64,000 nt of DNA from Riptortus pedestris (GCA_019009955.1 CM032230.1:6386501-6450500), one strand, 5' to 3'. Positions 42,301 through 55,080 are shown, counted from the stretch's first letter. The notes: generated from the sequence alone by a model not told the origin. A program made the numbers and translations.

Positions 42301-42832
42301 AGGATGAGAGAAGTGATATGTCTCGTTTTTGTAAGCGTGCATGAATTTCTTGATTGAGTTGGTAGTTCATTATGAGTTCCTAGTTCATATCCGAGTTGCA
42401 TTGTTTCGGCCATTCAGTGTGACCCAGTGAACTGATTCCCGCGTTTCAAGTGCGTGACTTCCACTATTCCAGCGGTAATGGTTGAGTGTTGTAGGTTCGT
42501 ATCTGCAGGAAAGGTACCTACCATTAGTACACGTTCGTAAGAGTAACGGTCTGCGGTAGATCCCCGAGGAAATCGTTCGTTTCCACCAGACTCCCCCGAA
42601 GCCACGATTCGTACAAAACTATACGACAAATCTCTTCTCAACGTTTGGTTTTATCAAGTATTGTAATGGTAGCGTGGAGAGATTAAGGGATATTTTTAAT
42701 CAAACTGGAGAGACTTAACAAGATACATTCAATACATCCGGATTCTGGGTTAGGGGTTTGAGAGTCACATAGAAATTATGTGTAGGTTTAAATAGGAATG
42801 CTTTTTAGTGGAGATAGTTCTTATAGCATTAT
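42301..42832. other. No recognised feature
   Basis: The composition is less AT-rich at 42400-42650. A 75-codon minus-strand frame (42414-42641) has no recognised domain. Confidence 0.3.
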
Positions 42833-43294
42833 AATTCGTCACGTAAGGGCTGCGTTAACTAAGCAGATTTCCCAACTACTGGGCACGACATACTACTAAT
42901 GTCACCCCACTATACAGTATGTAACAACTTTAGTACGCAAACTTTAAGAAATAATTCAAGACACAATTTCCAACAAAACGTTCATATGTGGCATGACACG
43001 ATTCATTCTAGGTTTAGAAATATTATAGTTATTTGATTTTTCTAATTGGAGCAATTTTTCCCATATAACAAGCCATAACTCCAGAATCTCAATCAAGAAG
43101 AAAGTTTATAGAGAAAGAAAATGTCGTTACATATTCTCATTAATCCCTGTTAGTTCTTCCATTAGCATGGCATGTAGTTATGCTTAGGGTATGATTGTAA
43201 GGGAAATTTATTGTTCTTTTGAATGGTTAACTCAGATTTCCGATATGAAAATAATTTCGGGAGTTATGACGTGCTATATGAGAAAATTAGCTCA

Positions 43295-43333
<39 letters not shown>

Positions 43334-43784
43334 ATAATATCTCCAAACCAAGTGAAAATCGGACTTGACCATATATGAACTTTTAAAACTGTGTGTAGAA
43401 TCATCTCTCAAAGGTTGCGCACTAAAGTCTGTATATTCACTATTTCCAACTAAAACTCCGATGGGTAGAAGTGGCAAGAAAGCAAGAAAGTTCGAATGAC
43501 TCGTTTAATATTTCAGCTACGAAAAAATGTATAGAACAACAATAGTTTAACAAGATTTGTTCTATAACATAACCGACGTTTAATTGCGGAGATAATTTGA
43601 ATTTTCAAAACTCACCCCTCTAAACCTCCATCCACTGTACGATTTTAACGAAATTGGTCTTTATTGTTACATAATATGTTTAAATATCGAGTTTGGCAAT
43701 AATCAGAGAAAAATATTATAGACTTTTCAAACCGACGCATAAATAACGGAGAAATGACTGTGTAAATTTGTCTAAATTAGGTTG

Positions 43785-43790
<6 letters not shown>
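42833..43790 (-). mobile_element. TA-core H-end and separate core remnant
   Basis: The H-end at 42833 ('attcgtcacgtaagggctgc', 'actaagcagatttccc') continues to about 42935. After a stretch with a 34-base poly(A) near 43299, a first-type core is recognisable at 43425-43750 ('gcaagaaagttcgaatgact', 'taaatatcgagtttggcaat'). No P-end was found. Confidence 0.55.
43299..43332 (+). repeat. Poly(A) run
   Basis: About 33 consecutive A bases, bounded by 'gctcaata' and 'ctataatatctcc'. It could be the tail of a small retroposed sequence in plus orientation, but no source sequence is recognised upstream. Confidence 0.9.
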
Positions 43791-43839
<49 letters not shown>

Positions 43840-43848
43840 AATATATAA
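43791..43848. repeat. (TA)n microsatellite
   Basis: A TA run with two single-base breaks. It follows decayed TA-core sequence, but no P-side module is recognisable on its right. Confidence 0.9.
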
Positions 43849-44957
43849 TTCCTACATAAAAATCCTCAATTCATTAATCCGGCAATTAAACAAGAACGTC
43901 AACTTTATATGAGGTTTTCTCAAATATTTCTTCAGACATATTTCCTTTTGGCCACTCATATACAACCAGAAATCACTTCGAATAAACTACGGCTCATCTG
44001 AGTGATTCTGCTCGGTTCCTTATATTTTGGAAAATAAACTTTTTCGGGCACCATTAGGTTATCAATAAATTATTATGGTAATAGTAAGAAATACAGAATT
44101 TCAAACTTATTTGAACATGTTAGTTAAGTTGTAAATTATGGATCGTTTAAAAACTTCTAAATAACGTTCTTTTTGATAAAATAACGCTTTGTAAATATTT
44201 CCCACATATTTATCTAACTGTATTACAATGTTATGTATATTTCAAAATTTCCAGCCTTCTATAAAGTCTTGATCCTACTTTTGCAATATCACTTAAAAGC
44301 TATCATACCTCTAAACATGTCACGTCTATCATACATTTATAATGCCGTTTTTACAGGGTTTTTATCAAGAGAGGACCAGAGAATAAAACATGAAAATTGT
44401 AATTTTTTTCTAGCATTTAAGAAAGCACTCAGTCCAGAAATTCACTGAGAAAGGTTCTTTACTCAGCATGAAGAACGTGTATAAAATATAATAATTTTAT
44501 TTGAATACTCTGAATACCGAGAACATAGTGAAATATTATATCTTACGGTATTTAAAGGCACTAATAACTATTTATTATCAAAAAAAAAATTCTTGATGTT
44601 CTTTTCATTAACATAATTTTCTACCATGCATGTCTAATTTTTTTTAAAGATGGTAAAATATCTACTTACAGCAGTTTATATTAACGATTATTACTTAATT
44701 TTAAACAAACCTTTAATTTTCAGTAAACTGCTTAACGTGCTTAAATACCTGAAACAATAAAAATAATGTTAGGGCTTACACTAGAAAAGTTTTAGTTACA
44801 TATGTGAGGCGGTGAAAAAAAAAAATATGTGTACTTGTAAACATGTATACTTTGTATTGAAGAATTTATGAAAACTTATACAATTTAATAGAAGGGGAAA
44901 AATTATATTATAAAAACTTCCTCACGATTTTCCCAACTGAAATGTCATCACTATCTT
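43849..44957. other. About 1.1 kb without a recognised element
   Basis: AT-rich. A 71-codon frame (44233-44448, plus) has no domain signature. No repeats or RNA genes were recognised. Confidence 0.3.
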
Positions 44958-44959
44958 TT

Positions 44960-45160
44960 ATTTCTTTAGCGTTAAAGCATTGGCTTTAATTTCACACGTG
45001 GTGGGGTCGATTCACGCCTTGGCAATAGGAATTCATTTAGTGATAGAATTCTTTAAATACAATCCTTAGTCACACCCTGGCTAGAAAAGGGTGGTAGTCT
45101 ATAGATTACCCGTCCCAAATAGCCGTAATTGCTTAAAGTGGACTTAAATAAGAAACTAAG
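44960..45160 (+). mobile_element. SINE, nearly full length, diverged
   Basis: 'ttagcgttaaagcattggct' (A-box side), 'ggggtcgattcacgcc' (B box), 'ccctggctagaaaagggtgg' and 'cccgtcccaaatagccg' are in the expected order. The tail is degraded ('ggacttaaataag'). No target duplication could be defined. Confidence 0.8.
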
Positions 45161-45970
45161 AACAAATTTCTTCAGGATCTAAACCTAATCGCCTGTGGGA
45201 AGGTCAAATATTTCTTTAAATATCACCAACAGAGAAAGACGGACTAATGATTGTTTAAAATCGCCACTGGATGAGACAGTAAAATGTGAATTTTTTTAGT
45301 ACAATTTTGGACGCTTCTGTAGCTGCTAGCCGCAGCATTTTCGGAAGTAAAACGAAAAAGCATTCGTGAAAAAAAAAAAAAAAAACAAGTATTATTATAA
45401 AACTAAAAACTGTTTCTTTTCTTTGCGCGAGTGGAGGGGAATTTAATTTACATTACGACGTTAATATTATTATCAGATTTATTCAACGCCTCACTTTTTG
45501 GAATATTTTGATTGCAGGCCTTACAGGCAAAATAATGCCCGAAGTAGTCAGTAATTCAGATTCTTTTTTATGTATGTCTCCAATGACCTGAGATGACAGA
45601 TACACACATTTTCCCGTCATAAAGTGCTATAAAAAGCTAAAATATTACCTATTACAATTTTTTTGTAAAATTATTTTCTAATTGACAGGTGTTGGAAAGA
45701 ATAATGCAAACAGGTAAGCGGCAGGGTCGTTATTAAAATCTCCAGCCCAATGACAACCCGAGGCCACCAAATATGTTCCGCACTCTCTCCTTAGAAGGCG
45801 ATCTATATTCTCAAGGATATACTGTTCATGAATGCTGGCAAGTCGTTAAGATAAACTACTTAAGCAGATTACAAGAATATTATCTGCTCTCCGCTGTAAA
45901 ATGATGTATGACAGTCAAGCGTCGACTACTTACAAGGAAATCAGGATCAATCTCCTGCCCTCGATGAGAA
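45161..45970. other. No recognised feature
   Basis: Mixed composition with a short poly(A) at 45369. No coding or repeat signal was recognised. Confidence 0.3.
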
Positions 45971-45974
45971 GATA

Positions 45975-47010
<1,036 letters not shown>

Positions 47011-47905
47011 TAAACTCTTTGCTACTGACGCTATAAGCCCCTCCATTTATTTCCATTTTATATTATACAAAATATGCCGAAAATGACATAGTGCTTCCGA
47101 TCTAATTTGATTCTGGTAAATTCCTAGATCGGAAGCTCTGAAGTAACCTCATTGCCAGCTGAGCTATTTTTTCATTCAATGACCATCATAGAGGGAATCC
47201 GCAGTAATTCCCTGCCTGTGGACCACCCACAGTGCAAGGTTCCTATGCTTTCACTAAATCGGACGTCCAAAGTCAATGTCTGATGACAGTAAACACTTCG
47301 GGAAAGTCCATGGTTGAGCACGCCTTTAGTTGTTGGCAGTTGCTTCAATCATGGGTAATAGCAGTTTATGACACTCAACCACCTGCCGGCGCTTTCTAGA
47401 TGAAACGATCTGCCAAGAGCGTTTCTTCAAGGCTATAGGAACCCACCCATCTCGCCGAGTTTTAATTATAACGGTAGGATATCGTTTTTTTTTTTTTTTC
47501 GTTTTATTCTTCCACTCCTCTCCAGAGCCACAGGAAGAAATAAGCTGGCGATTATAAACCGTTGTATAGTGTTGGAAGGACCATTCCTAATGAGGTCATT
47601 GTTGGCGAGTGCCACAGCAGTGGTTTTCAATTGCTGCTATTGTCCAGCTGTTGGTCAGACCTTTGCTCCGTGCAATACTCGACCAGGGCACTTTCTTCGA
47701 CGGCTTATGTAAAGCCTGGCCACGAACCAACTTTTGTCCTGGCGCATAAAGCCCATGGACTATTCGCCTCATGCAAATATAGCACAGGCCGTGCCGAAAT
47801 GGCGAAAGATTTAGGCCCGTTGGCTTATTCCTTTAACTCTATTATCCTCACGAATGTCTGAAAATTTAGCTTGAATGCCAGTTATCCAAAACCCCTTTGT
47901 TTTCT
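47011..47905. other. GC-richer stretch without a recognised gene
   Basis: 47140-47860 is distinctly less AT-rich than the window average. A 99-codon plus frame (47562-47861) lies here, but its translation shows no domain I recognise and no repeat family is evident. An 11-bp inverted repeat (cttccgatcta / tagatcggaag) occurs at 47094-47135. Confidence 0.35.
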
Positions 47906-48359
47906 AAAAATAGTCCGTCACGCAGGGACTGCGTTGCCTAAGCAGATTTCCCACGAGCGTCACGAATCTGCACTTATATAAAAACGTACAATGAGAACAA
48001 TATTTGGTATTTAGGCAATAAAGTACTTCAAATTTTAACAACTTGTTGTTAATATGATCTGAGTAGGATTTTACTGAAGGTCCAAAACTAAAAAATGCAA
48101 ATATCTCGGTTAATAATATAAATAGTGAAATAACAGCATTTATAGAAAATTTAATTTGCAATAACGTTGGTTCTAAACGCATTTTCGATCTGACGTGTAA
48201 TAACGAAGATATTTCAAATTTTCGAAATTCCTCCCCTTTCCACCCCCTATATCGGGGGATTGGGAGGTTCCAATTTCAGCTGTTAACGAACCTGATCTTA
48301 ACTTTTACATAAAACGCTTATCTATCGAATTTGGTAAACAAAAATTACGACCGCTAGAG

Positions 48360-48447
<88 letters not shown>

Positions 48448-48511
48448 TTGAACGGACCTTATTTTCGTGAGTACTAGCTCAATAGTTGATTTTCTTTCAA
48501 GGAAATCTGCT
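47906..48511 (-). mobile_element. TA-core element with TA-GA microsatellite
   Basis: The H-end is 'aaaaatagtccgtcacgcag', followed by a block with 'acaatgagaacaatatttgg', one core, 'acgaccgctagagc', (TA)n(GA)n at 48360-48442 and a shortened P-side ending 'aaggaaatctgct'. The P-side lacks the 'ggtaggatcgatggacattt' stretch. Confidence 0.8.
48360..48442. repeat. (TA)n(GA)n microsatellite
   Basis: A pure TA run switches to GA within the microsatellite slot, as at 46782. This suggests that the two copies share a lineage or that GA tracts arise repeatedly from TA. Confidence 0.95.
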
Positions 48512-48565
48512 AACAGGCGTCGCAGGAGAACGTCTGGTAGAGATGGATCACTTTATCTGAGCAAA

Positions 48566-48775
48566 AACGTCCATCGTGCAGCTGCGTAACTAAGCAGATA
48601 TCATACGTGCTGGTGTCACACTCTATTTTCAACACATGTTTTTTCACACTTTTTTTTTCAGAAAATCTGAGGCCTGGTTCAAAATAAAAATCTAATCGGC
48701 GAAAGGAGTATTTACAATAGTCCCTTAAATTTATTTTGTTTTCCAAAAACATATTTAAAACAATCAGTTTCATTT
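48566..48775 (-). mobile_element. TA-core H-side fragment
   Basis: 'aaacgtccatcgtgcagctg', 'aactaagcagatatcatacg' and 'tgctggtgtcacactctatt' match the H-side. It decays into unrecognised sequence by about 48775. Confidence 0.6.
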
Positions 48776-49425
48776 AATTCATAATCCCTTTTGAGATTAG
48801 TTTAAATTACTCCTTTTCATTAATCATGCAATAAGTTTTGAATGGGGTGTTCTCGGGAACCCTTCCAGGTATTTTTCATTAGTAATCGTTAGCGGAGGCT
48901 GAGAGGAAGTCAGCTGTATTGATGTTGTCAAATATGGCACCACAGATAGGAGTGCCGGCCATCACCTTGGAATTCCGGCACGCTTTGATATAGGGTCAAT
49001 AATTCCTGCCAATTACTAATTCAGGAACTGAAGTAATCTGGTATATATTTATTTATTTTGGCCAGAGAATTAATTCATTCTCTCGGCACAGCGTAATGCA
49101 TTGACATCTATTCTTGATATTGCGAGTAGATTCCAGACTTATTGTGCTTCCTGCAAAAATAATTTTGAAAGGGGAATTATTGAGCATTGGGGTGAGATGT
49201 ATGATAGAACGTCAATGTGCTAAGACATCAAGTAACTCACAGTTTAGGTTGGGTATGCTAATGCGGTCAAACTAGTTACCGAAATAACCCAATCGATATC
49301 AGACGTTTTCCCCACAACACTGTGTTAATTTTCTTACTGATACTTCGTATCCTATTGCTTGCAGGATACTCATATTTATTGGGAGATTTGCTATGATTGC
49401 TATATCAATAACAAAAAAAGATCAA
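48776..49425. other. No recognised feature
   Basis: Single-copy-looking DNA by eye. Nothing supports a gene. Confidence 0.3.
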
Positions 49426-49604
49426 CATCTATAACAAAAAAACATTACCTACTAGCAATCTTTCGTAGTAAAGGTCAGTTGGAAACAATAATACGAATTT
49501 CAGCTTTGAATAAGATTGTTAGTCACACATGTGATGACTAAAAGTGGGCGGCTACAAAAAGCTAAAAATTAAAAAAAAATATATAGGATAATATTTGAGA
49601 TAAC

Positions 49605-50290
49605 CTTGGCAAAATTTGAACACCAGACTTACTTGGAAATCCCACACAATAATTAAAAGACAGGAACTTAACAGACGATTCGGACAACTTTATGGACTGC
49701 TAAATAGAAGATCTCACTTGTCTACCGAAAACAAACTAACAACATACAAGTTACTACTTAAACCAATATGGACATACGGAATAGAAGTGGGGGGTACAGC
49801 AAAATCTTCGAACATCAGACGCATCCAGACCTTCCAATGCAAAGTCCTGTGCATCACGGTAGATGCTCCATATTATGTTACAAACCCTCTATAAAGATCG
49901 TAATATCCAATTTGTCAAGGACCTAATTCCCTTAAGATTGAGAAAATTCCTCAGCAGGCTATCCAATCATCCTAATCTAGAAGTCCTAGCCCTTTCCAGT
50001 ACATCTCATCCGTATTCCCCTCCACGGCGCCTCAAGAGACAATGGCCCAGAGATCTCCTACAGAAGTGTAAATTGAAGTGATAGCAGTGGCTATTTTCGT
50101 ATTTTCCATTCCTCCTTAGCTCTTGACTTCCTTGCCAGGCAGGGGTAGGCTGCTCCACTCATTGTGGTGAAGGGGTGTAGCTTCTGCCTAGAGTATTGGA
50201 GGACTATTGTATTGTACACATCACATTACAAAATGCATTCAAATGCAGACAATAATATTCTTAATAAAGTGAAATAATAATAATAAAATA
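49605..50290 (+). mobile_element. 5'-truncated Jockey-like LINE
   Basis: The segment comprises the ORF relic (49616-50081), a 3' UTR with 'ttccttgccaggcaggggta' and 'aaggggtgtagcttctgcct', and a terminal (AAT)n-type tail at about 50270-50288. Only the last part of the reverse transcriptase ORF is present, as expected for incomplete reverse transcription. Confidence 0.75.
49616..50081 (+). pseudogene. Jockey-type reverse transcriptase C-terminus, frameshifted
   Basis: Frame 1 (49616-49894) encodes LNTRLTWKSHTIIKRQELNR, then FGQLYGLLNRRSHLSTENKL and YKLLLKPIWTYGIEVGG. It ends near IQTFQCKVLCITVDAPYYVTNP. 'LD.RLTW..HI', 'LSTENKL..YK..LKPIWTYGIELWG' and 'IQ.FQ.K.LR.I.NAPWYV.N' are hallmarks of the thumb and C-terminus of Jockey-clade non-LTR reverse transcriptases. 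At about 49880 the frame shifts and continues with YKDRNIQFVKDLIPLRLRKF, SNHPN and RRLKRQWPRDLL, the usual end, stopping at 50081. The catalytic FADD box and endonuclease domain are missing, so it is non-functional. The clade assignment is fairly firm; element identity is not attempted. Confidence 0.85.
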
Positions 50291-50460
50291 TTTCAAATAG
50301 AGAATGCGTACAAGATCACTTATAAATCATTATACTTAAGTAGAATGGTAATATACAATTTTTCGAAACAACACATTATAACAAAGATACTTGGAATTTT
50401 CATCCCCCACCCCTACTAAACACCCCCCCTCCTTATTTTGAAATGTTTGGCGTTATAAAT

Positions 50461-50825
50461 ATCAATAGTGCTAGAATTCATTACCTGCTCCCCAGCATTT
50501 AATCTTTTCCTCATGGATACCTGTTTGAAACAAATGCTAAGGCTTTTCAAAACCTCATGGTCAACTGAATAATGGATAATATACTAATCGAAAAAATAAA
50601 CAATAAAAAAAAAAAAAAACGTTTCATTGGATCATTTCTGAGACGACATTAATATACAGCGATTAATCGGAACGGACAACAGACATAAATTTCACTTTAC
50701 AAATATGGCAAGGCAATGTTCTTATTCCCTCGCGATTCTCCTTTTATTATTCTTTTCAGTCTGCTCTCAAGTCATACCGGAGACACTGAGGTCATGATAA
50801 CATATCAACGACTCACCGAGATGTT
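50461..50825. other. No recognised feature
   Basis: AT-rich interval with a poly(A) patch near 50607. No gene signal. Confidence 0.3.
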
Positions 50826-51240
50826 TTTAGAAGATTGTCATTGAGGGAAATTTGCTAATGAGGATATAGTCATGATGCTACTTTTGAAAAATGTTCTCAA
50901 AAACACATGTGAGTGTGTGTTTTTACTGTGTGAATATATGAATATATCTGTGAAATACATTTGATTACGTTTATCTTGAACATCCTGTATATTTCTCTGA
51001 TAACGCTCTAGCGGTCGTACGTTTTGCTTTATTTTTCGATGCCAAACTCGATTTTTAAACGTACTTTGTAAAACTAAAGACCTTCGTTCGTTCGTTAAGG
51101 GCAGTAAATCGGACCATGGGGGGGGGGTTAAATCGAAGGAAATTTCGAAAATTAGAGATATCTCCGTTGTTATAAATCGGATCAAGGAATAGTTGCGAAC
51201 TAATCTCAATACAATTTTCATTTACTATAAAAGTTTTTTT
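50826..51240 (+). mobile_element. TA-core P-side, microsatellite remnant and core
   Basis: A decayed P-end ('agaagattgtcattgaggg') and P-side lead to a short TG-rich stretch near 50912. Then come 'gctctagcggtcgtacgttt' and a core with 'gggcagtaaatcggaccatg'. It stops near 51240, before any H-end. Inside the P-side, normal words are replaced between about 50910 and 50990. Confidence 0.6.
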
Positions 51241-51309
51241 TTCTGATTTGTCTGATAAATACTCTAGATTGGTGAGGAGAGGTGTGTGAAAGGAAATAGG
51301 ACTATTTTT

Positions 51310-51429
51310 ACCAAATTTCCATTAAGGGAAACCAGCTATTGAGGTCGTACTCATAACGCAATTTTCGAAATTTTTCTTCAAATGTCCATCGGTTGTACCT
51401 AAACGTTGACGAAAATGAGTCCGTTCAAA

Positions 51430-51471
<42 letters not shown>

Positions 51472-52547
51472 TGATATGCTCATCAATTCATTCCAATATG
51501 AACTACCAGGTACCTGACCTGGAAAAATTAATTCAAATCTATGTTAATATTTTGACCTTAATAATTCACAGCTCTGCATAATGCAGAGGAGACGGGAAAT
51601 ATGACAATATGGAGGGCAGTGAAGTCTTTCATAAAAAATTAATTCTATTATTAAAAAATCACAGTAACGACGGGTATAAACCCTAAACACTGGGACGGGT
51701 AAATGTCAAAATATTGTGCAAAGTAAAGCTTTGCCAAAAAAAATACCACACCATTCAGCCTCAAATGAATTCCCGGGCGAAGCCGGGTATCTGAGATAGT
51801 ATATATATATATGTATCTGTTACCGTTCAAGCGATCGCAATTATTGTTTCATCGTTACCAAACTCGATATTTACTAGTTTTATGAAAATAGAAAGAACAA
51901 CTTTGTTAATGGCTGAAATCGGACCAATAGAAGGATGGGTGGGTTAAGAGAGGGATTTTCGAAAATTCAAAATATCTCCGTTATTACACGTCGGATCGAA
52001 AACTTGTATAGCACCAATCTTATTGAAAATTTAATTTACTAAAAATAGTATTACATAAATTTATTCTCTATCTTGAATATTAACCGAGATATTTGCATTT
52101 TTATTAAGTGTGTGTGGATAATAAACGAGTTGAGATTAGCTTTTGTCGGTTGTGTTCGTGAGATTCAGCCAAAAGTTAGTTCGGCTGCTTTTGTAACTGT
52201 TCGGTTCTCGTTAAATTAGTTTAGAGACTCTTATAAGCTTTTACTTTGTGAGATGTATGCAAATATGTTCTGTTGCCCCCCCCCCTCTTCATTAGTTCTT
52301 GGACTACTAAAAATTGAAATTATTCTGATTCATTACAGCACTAGATATAGTAAATAGTTTGTAACAAATTTAATGTGTTATATTCAGGTATGTATCAGTA
52401 ATTGTTTTTCTTTCCGGTGAAAAATATGGCTATCTATCAGTTCAGCTCTGAGTGGCTGGCGGTGATGTGTTACCAGTATGCAGATTTCCCTATTAAAAAA
52501 TTCACGTAGAAAATCTGCTTAGTTAACAAAGCCCCTGCGGACTTTTT
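51310..52547 (+). mobile_element. TA-core element split by a truncated Helitron
   Basis: The P-end is at 51310 and the P-side ends 'gagtccgttcaaaattg'. (TA)n at 51433-51465 is followed by a Helitron 3' part (51466-51801). TA units at 51802-51812 follow, then 'tctgttaccgttcaagcgat' and the core. A third module variant comes next ('tgtgttcgtgagattcagcc', also at 59895-60000), then a block with a C tract near 52277. The H-end near 52547 has a damaged hairpin ('gcccctgcggacttttt'). Confidence 0.8.
51466..51801 (+). mobile_element. 5'-truncated Helitron in a TA run
   Basis: It begins at 'gaaatattgatatgctcatc', which corresponds to an internal position of array copy 2 (about 6562). It continues through 'aggagacgggaaatatgaca' to the GC hairpin 'cccgggcgaagccggg' and TATCTGAG. 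The terminal CTAG reads ATAG here, a one-base change, followed by T and TA units. Helitron termini are otherwise as in the array. Confidence 0.85.
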
Positions 52548-53164
52548 AGTTTTTAGTACAACACATTTTATTCATATTTTTATGTGTTTTTTCTCAATAG
52601 AACCGTTTAACTTAAACATTTTGTTTTTACTTATTTTATATAATAGGAGTGGGGATATATATCTGTTTACAGTACCTGGTGTATTTGATTAATGACAGGG
52701 AATGAACAGGAAAAGGAAAACTACTATAACCCTTATAAATCACTTTCTACTAAAGAAATTTTTCTTAGAAAAAAAATAAAATGAATATAAGAAACAAGTG
52801 TAAAAAATGGATAGAAGATGGTTTCGTTACAGTTGGATGGTATCTGAGACTGATTTGTTGGAGAGTGAAGGCTGATTTGGAAGGTCAGACTAGTGGTTAG
52901 CCTGACCTCCAGCTGATAGAGAAAGTCAGCTGTCTAGTCTACACCTGACCAACAGCTGTTGGCTACTCACAAAAATTCTGCACATAGGAAGAACTCACGT
53001 TTATGTTATAGCCTCGTTATCTGCTCGAGCTGTTTGTGTGCTGAAGTTAAGGCAAACGTTTGGTGGCATTTCCTTCAGGTTAATAACGAAGTCAATTGTC
53101 TATTTAAGTAATGCCTAGGAAACCAAAGGTCCAATCAACAGGTGGCCAATATTTAATGCACAGC
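52548..53164. other. No recognised feature
   Basis: The interval shows no open frame or known repeat. Near 52880-52960 there are inverted words (ggtcagactagtgg / cagacctgacc-like) that I could not resolve into an element. Confidence 0.3.
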
Positions 53165-53167
53165 TAT

Positions 53168-54189
53168 TAAAACGTCCGTCACACAGTGGCTGCTAAGCAG
53201 ATTTCCCACGGATTGCTATGATCTACTGATCTCTTCTGTAATTTATATTCCTAAGTAAAAATCCGATGAGTAGATGAGGCAGAGGGTTACTAAAGACTGA
53301 CAACATGAAAGCACAAATAACTTGCTTAATTTTTGAGTTACGAGGTAATACGAAAAAATCTATTAGTCAATTATTGCAGATCACCAATAGCTAAACAATA
53401 TTGCTTCTATAAAAATTTTCGAGGAGATATTGTGAAATGTGGAATTCCGCCACCTCTACCACCCCACCTCCAAGCCCGATTTCAGCCATTAACAATCATT
53501 TGGTTAGAATGAAACTGTTAAATAACGAGTATAATATAAATCAAATAAACCTTTTAGTCTTGTTTGATAATGTCATCACACTACCTATTTCCATGTATCT
53601 CGCAAAATAAAGGTGTCTTAAACCCCACATTTAGTATTTAAGCTTAGAATGAAGTCTTTCAAGATATAACAGCTTATTGATAATACGACAAGAGTAGGAG
53701 TGGGGGTTTACTGAAGGCTGAAAGCAAAGCAACTCAGATATCTTAGTTAATATTAAAGATATAGAATAAATTTATACAACAATATTTGTAGTACATTTTA
53801 TTTGAAATGAGATTGGTTCTATTCAACTTCTCTGATGAATCGATCTGACTCATAATAACGGAAATATTAAGAAGTTTCGAAATCACCCCCTCCCACAGGT
53901 CAGATATTTGCCATTGAGGAATTTTGTGTTAAACACTTGATGATATTAAGAACATGATGTAGGAACATTAGTAGGAAATTAAGTTTGCAATAAGATTGGT
54001 TTGTACAATTTTTTGATCCGACTTGTAATAACGAAGATATTTTGAATTTTCCCCACCCCTCAGTCCGATTTCAGCCTTTAAGAATTTTGATCCTGAGTTT
54101 TACATAATACGCTTATATATCGAGTTTGGTAACGATAAAACAAAATTTTCGACCCGTAGAGCGATAACAGACAAATAGGTATGTATGTA

Positions 54190-54244
<55 letters not shown>

Positions 54245-54245
54245 G

Positions 54246-54288
<43 letters not shown>

Positions 54289-54316
54289 AATATATATGTA
54301 TGTATGTATATATATA

Positions 54317-54357
<41 letters not shown>

Positions 54358-54424
54358 GAACGGTCCTCATTTCCTGGGTAGCATCGATGGACATTTGAAG
54401 ATATTTTTCGAAGGAAGTCTGCTA
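53168..54424 (-). mobile_element. TA-core element, long form with three core units
   Basis: The H-end ('aaaacgtccgtcacacagtg') has a deletion in the hairpin. Core units are at about 53295-53546, 53706-53945 and 53950-54165. The third lacks the 'aggctgaaaac' start. The microsatellite (54176-54352) is compound: GTAT, GT and TA blocks. The P-side is shortened, ending 'gaaggaagtctgct'. Confidence 0.78.
54176..54352. repeat. Compound (GTAT)n(GT)n(TA)n microsatellite
   Basis: GTAT units, then about 27 GT units, then TA, 'taattttaa', 'tatgtatgta' and TA again. It is the longest single microsatellite block in the window outside 33127-33335. Overlapping frames are artefacts. Confidence 0.95.
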
Positions 54425-54670
54425 ATTTCTTAGGTGCCCTGATAAAGGCGAGCAGGCACCTTAGAGGAGTTAGCGGCATTGCTAAATGTCAAGGCCGCGT
54501 GGAGCCAGTTGCTGCCTTCATCATCATTCCAGTTCTAATGAATGTCTGTCCAGGGCAGATCTGCTCCTGGAATCTAAGGCTATCGCTGGATACTCCACGG
54601 TGTAATGGGTTCAGCCCACAAGAAGCAAGGGAGAATGTTAGCCACGTGAGAACAACTCCGCCGGGATAAA
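54425..54670. other. No recognised feature
   Basis: Short GC-richer interval between a TA-core P-end and a TIR MITE. No gene signal. Confidence 0.3.
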
Positions 54671-54887
54671 TATACTGCTCAAAAATGAATAGGGATATTG
54701 GTTATTTTTTCTTATCCTATTAATTTTAATTAAATCGCCCTTAATTAAATTACTTTTTTATGGGAGAAAAAACAATAATTCCTAATAAATATTAATCATA
54801 TTTTTAATTTAAAAAAACAAACCAAACTGCTAGGCCCCATAAATATCACAAAACAGCCAATGCCCCTATTCATTTTTGAGCAGTATA
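54671..54887. mobile_element. Tc1/mariner-type TIR MITE, ~217 bp
   Basis: The left end reads tatactgctcaaaaatgaat followed by aggg. The right end, reverse complemented, gives the same 24 bases without mismatch. TA flanks both ends, in line with a TA target duplication. The interior is AT-rich and non-coding. Perfect terminal repeats suggest a fairly recent or well-preserved insertion compared with other elements here. Confidence 0.88.
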
Positions 54888-55080
54888 GTTTCCTTTCTGT
54901 TCCACTTGAAAGACAGACCAGTCCTGAGACATTGGTCAGGAACAAAGGTTAAATTAATCATTCGAAACGTAGAAGAACAATTGTGTTCTTAACCATTACC
55001 CAGCTCATTTTCATTAAAGAAAATCGCCGATTGACGTTTATTCATTCTTCGTGTATTGATTGACGCCCACTGCCTTATAG

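Larger units (their letters stand above)
49430..50460 (-). mobile_element. TA-core body interrupted by a Jockey LINE fragment
   Basis: The left part (49470-49604) has 'aagtgggcggctacaaaaag' and 'taggataatatttgagata'. The right part resumes at about 50285 with 'atatttcaaatagagaatgc', then 'tacaatttttcgaaacaaca' and a C-rich tract near 50401. The words flanking the LINE ('atatttgagata' and 'atatttcaaata') may be a diverged target duplication. Confidence 0.6.

Noticed and set aside
47092..47136. Words cttccgatct and agatcggaag resembling sequencing-adapter ends
   Set aside because: The following bases (gctctg) differ from adapter sequence, and the two words form a natural inverted repeat about 20 bases apart.
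47562..47861. 99-codon plus-strand frame
   Set aside because: It is the longest frame outside repeats, but the translation has no recognisable domain and no neighbouring exons can be proposed. A protein search would be needed to revive it.
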